A stretch of DNA of 9,709 nt. Origin: Alphaproteobacteria bacterium (lineage in GTDB: Bacteria > Pseudomonadota > Alphaproteobacteria > Micropepsales > Micropepsaceae). Each line of letters opens with the position of its first letter. The stretch's first letter is position 1. The DNA is taken from NCBI GenBank assembly GCA_026400305.1, contig JAPLPI010000335.1, forward strand, positions 1 to 9,709, given 5' to 3'. The notes under the pieces were generated by a model, which was given only the letters and a program-made list of their open reading frames with translations, did no database searches and was not told where the DNA came from. The position numbers were made by a program, and so were the translations under genes. Of the stretch, positions 8,721 to 9,709 are shown one piece after another.

Positions 8721-9298
8721 TTATTGGGCTTCTTTGTTTCTGCCTGCGTCTCCGTCGGCGGCGTCCAGGGCGCCACTGCGCGGAACCGGGGCACAGATCT
8801 CCGATCCCTGCAGGGTATAGCGCACCGCTTCTTGAGGTCGGACAGCACGCCACCGAAATCGCGGTTCTCCAGCCAGACCTGCACCGTCAGGGTGGTGGAG
8901 ATGGGGCCAAGGGTTTCAACCTCCTCGGTCGGCGCCGGGGGTTGGAAAATCAGCCTGTTCAGTGCCAGGCATTCCAGAATTGTCTTCTGCAATGCGTCGA
9001 TATTCTCGGCTCGGTCTATTTCCACTGTGAAGTTGGTGCGCCGGTTCTTCTCGCGGCTGACATTGATGATGGTGCCGGAGGAAATTGTGACATTCTAGAT
9101 GGAGAACAAGTTGCCGTCATCGATGACGATTTCGGTGCGGAACAGTCCAATCTTGTGTACATTGCCGGTGGCGTCGCGATCTAGGTTTTCTCGAACACGC
9201 GGAGCGGCCGCAACACCAGAAGCATCACCCCGGAAGCGACGTTCGACAGCGTGCCCCGCGGCGCCTAGAAGCGCAATAAGCGACGTGGTCTGCACCCT
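8721..9298 (-). pseudogene. MscS-type mechanosensitive channel, decayed 3' two-thirds
   Basis: Minus-strand pieces in order: VQTTSLIALLGAAG (from 9295), then LSNVASGVMLLVLRPLRVFEK in a second frame, then DATGNVHKIGLFRTEIVIDD, NVTISSGTIINVSREKNRRT, FTVEIDRAENIDALQK, LTVQVWLENRDFGGVLSDLKK, and finally AVRYTLQGSEICAPVPR to a TAA at 8723-8721. These are the pore helix, beta domain and C-terminal domain of a small-conductance mechanosensitive channel. Lesions: (1) a deletion at about 9252-9255 removing the expected LAVGLALQG-like turn; (2) a frameshift at about 9181-9190; (3) a TAG at 9097-9095; (4) loss of one base at about 8828 before AVRY. The N-terminal transmembrane part is missing, and sequence beyond about 9299 belongs to another remnant. 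It cannot make a channel. Confidence 0.85.
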
Positions 9299-9300
9299 GT

Positions 9301-9536
9301 CAGAACCGCTGCCGCGAACGTCTGAAACAGTTTTTCGTCTATCTGCGCGACAGCAAATAGCTCGACGGGGCTTTCAGCGCTTGCGACCTGCTGAAGGTGC
9401 CCGTGCAGCTGAGGTTGCGCGCCTCGGGAATCCTGGATGAATATGCCAACTTGGCCGCTTATGCCACCCGCGGGAAGGACGGCCTCCCTACAAACGAGAT
9501 TTCGCCGCTCAGCTGGCGAACAATGCGCTCAAATAG
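9301..9536 (+). pseudogene. Glutathione S-transferase, C-terminal remnant
   Basis: The frame from 9301 reads CRERLKQFFVYLRDSK, TAG (9358-9360; TGG Trp expected, as in WLxG), LDGAFSACDLLKVPV, then GILDEYANLAAYATRGKD. At about 9483-9488 one base is lost, and YKRDFAAQLANNALK follows in another frame to TAG 9534-9536. This is the alpha-helical C-terminal domain of a GST, with the FSAxDLL N-capping box motif and the ending PNLAAYxxRGxxRPAYKRxF well known in proteobacterial GSTs. The thioredoxin-like N-terminal domain is absent. It meets the MscS remnant head on at about 9299, so both genes lost their 5' parts at one breakpoint. Confidence 0.78.
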
Positions 9537-9543
9537 GAAAAGA

Positions 9544-9571
9544 AAGAGCCCGACATCTCTGTCGGGCTCTT
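9544..9571. terminator. Strong bidirectional intrinsic terminator
   Basis: AAGAGCCCGACA (9544-9555) and TGTCGGGCTCTT (9560-9571) form a perfect 12-bp stem with loop TCTC. On the + strand CCGTTTT follows; on the minus strand the stem is followed by TCTTTTCC, so it can serve both the GST remnant and the convergent minus-strand gene. Confidence 0.9.
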
Positions 9572-9605
9572 CCGTTTTCGATAGAGGGTCGCAATTTCGT
9601 TTTGG

Positions 9606-9709
9606 TTAGGCTGCCTTCTTGTTCATCAGCATGCCTTCGACGCGCTTTACCGCGGTCGGCTCGTCGGTCTTTTCGACGACGGCGACTTCGCGGGCCATGC
9701 GGGCCAGGG
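9606..9709 (-). CDS. C-terminus of an unidentified protein (5' part outside window)
   Basis: Minus-strand frame open from the window edge to TAA at 9608-9606, giving 33 residues: LARMAREVAVVEKTDEPTAV followed by KRVEGMLMNKKAA. It is alternately charged and hydrophobic, with a basic tail, consistent with a soluble C-terminal helix. It ends 35 bases from the bidirectional terminator, which supports it being a real 3' end. I do not recognise the family. A stand-alone 30-residue peptide from the internal ATG is possible but less likely. Confidence 0.55.
   Translation of the reverse strand, partial: LARMAREVAVVEKTDEPTAVKRVEGMLMNKKAA

Overview
This 9.7-kb, GC-rich window reads as the chromosome of an alphaproteobacterium. 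The protein style (class I dihydroorotase, long Sua5 coupled to an FAD oxidase, small alphaproteobacterial hypotheticals) supports the class; the genus cannot be told from sequence alone. It falls into a dense, intact left half and a right half where real genes alternate with visibly decayed ones.

Left half (1-5026, all + strand). A dihydroorotase (pyrC-like, 5' end outside the window) overlaps a LysE-family exporter by 4 bases (ATGA). After a probable terminator comes a second unit: a secreted FKBP-type peptidyl-prolyl isomerase followed 5 bases later by an 880-residue membrane protein. That protein fuses a periplasmic GH17-like domain to a processive GT2 glycosyltransferase, the architecture of NdvB-type beta-1,3-glucan synthases. 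The pair probably makes and remodels a cell-envelope or periplasmic glucan; the role of the isomerase is inference.

Middle (5027-6329). Directly after the synthase lies a broken superinfection-immunity-like gene (in-frame TGA plus one extra T in a T run). Two tiny + strand genes one base apart follow. Then comes a minus-strand scrap that looks like the C-terminus of a core-2/I-branching (GT14-like) glycosyltransferase.

Right half (6330-9709). On the minus strand an intact FAD-linked oxidase (D-2-hydroxyglutarate/D-lactate dehydrogenase family) overlaps, by ATGA, an upstream Sua5/TsaC-type threonylcarbamoyl-AMP synthase. That gene is interrupted by an internal deletion with a frameshift right after its KxRxxxNP motif. 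Upstream of it is an MscS-type channel remnant with at least four lesions. It abuts, head to head, the 3' remnant of a glutathione S-transferase on the + strand, which ends at a strong 12-bp bidirectional hairpin terminator. The last 104 bases hold the C-terminus of an unidentified minus-strand gene.

No CRISPR array, tRNA, rRNA, insertion sequence or phage module is visible. The notable theme is local gene decay: five broken genes in 4.5 kb beside long, perfectly open genes. This argues for genuine pseudogenisation over poor sequence, but it needs read-level confirmation, especially for the normally essential Sua5 gene.
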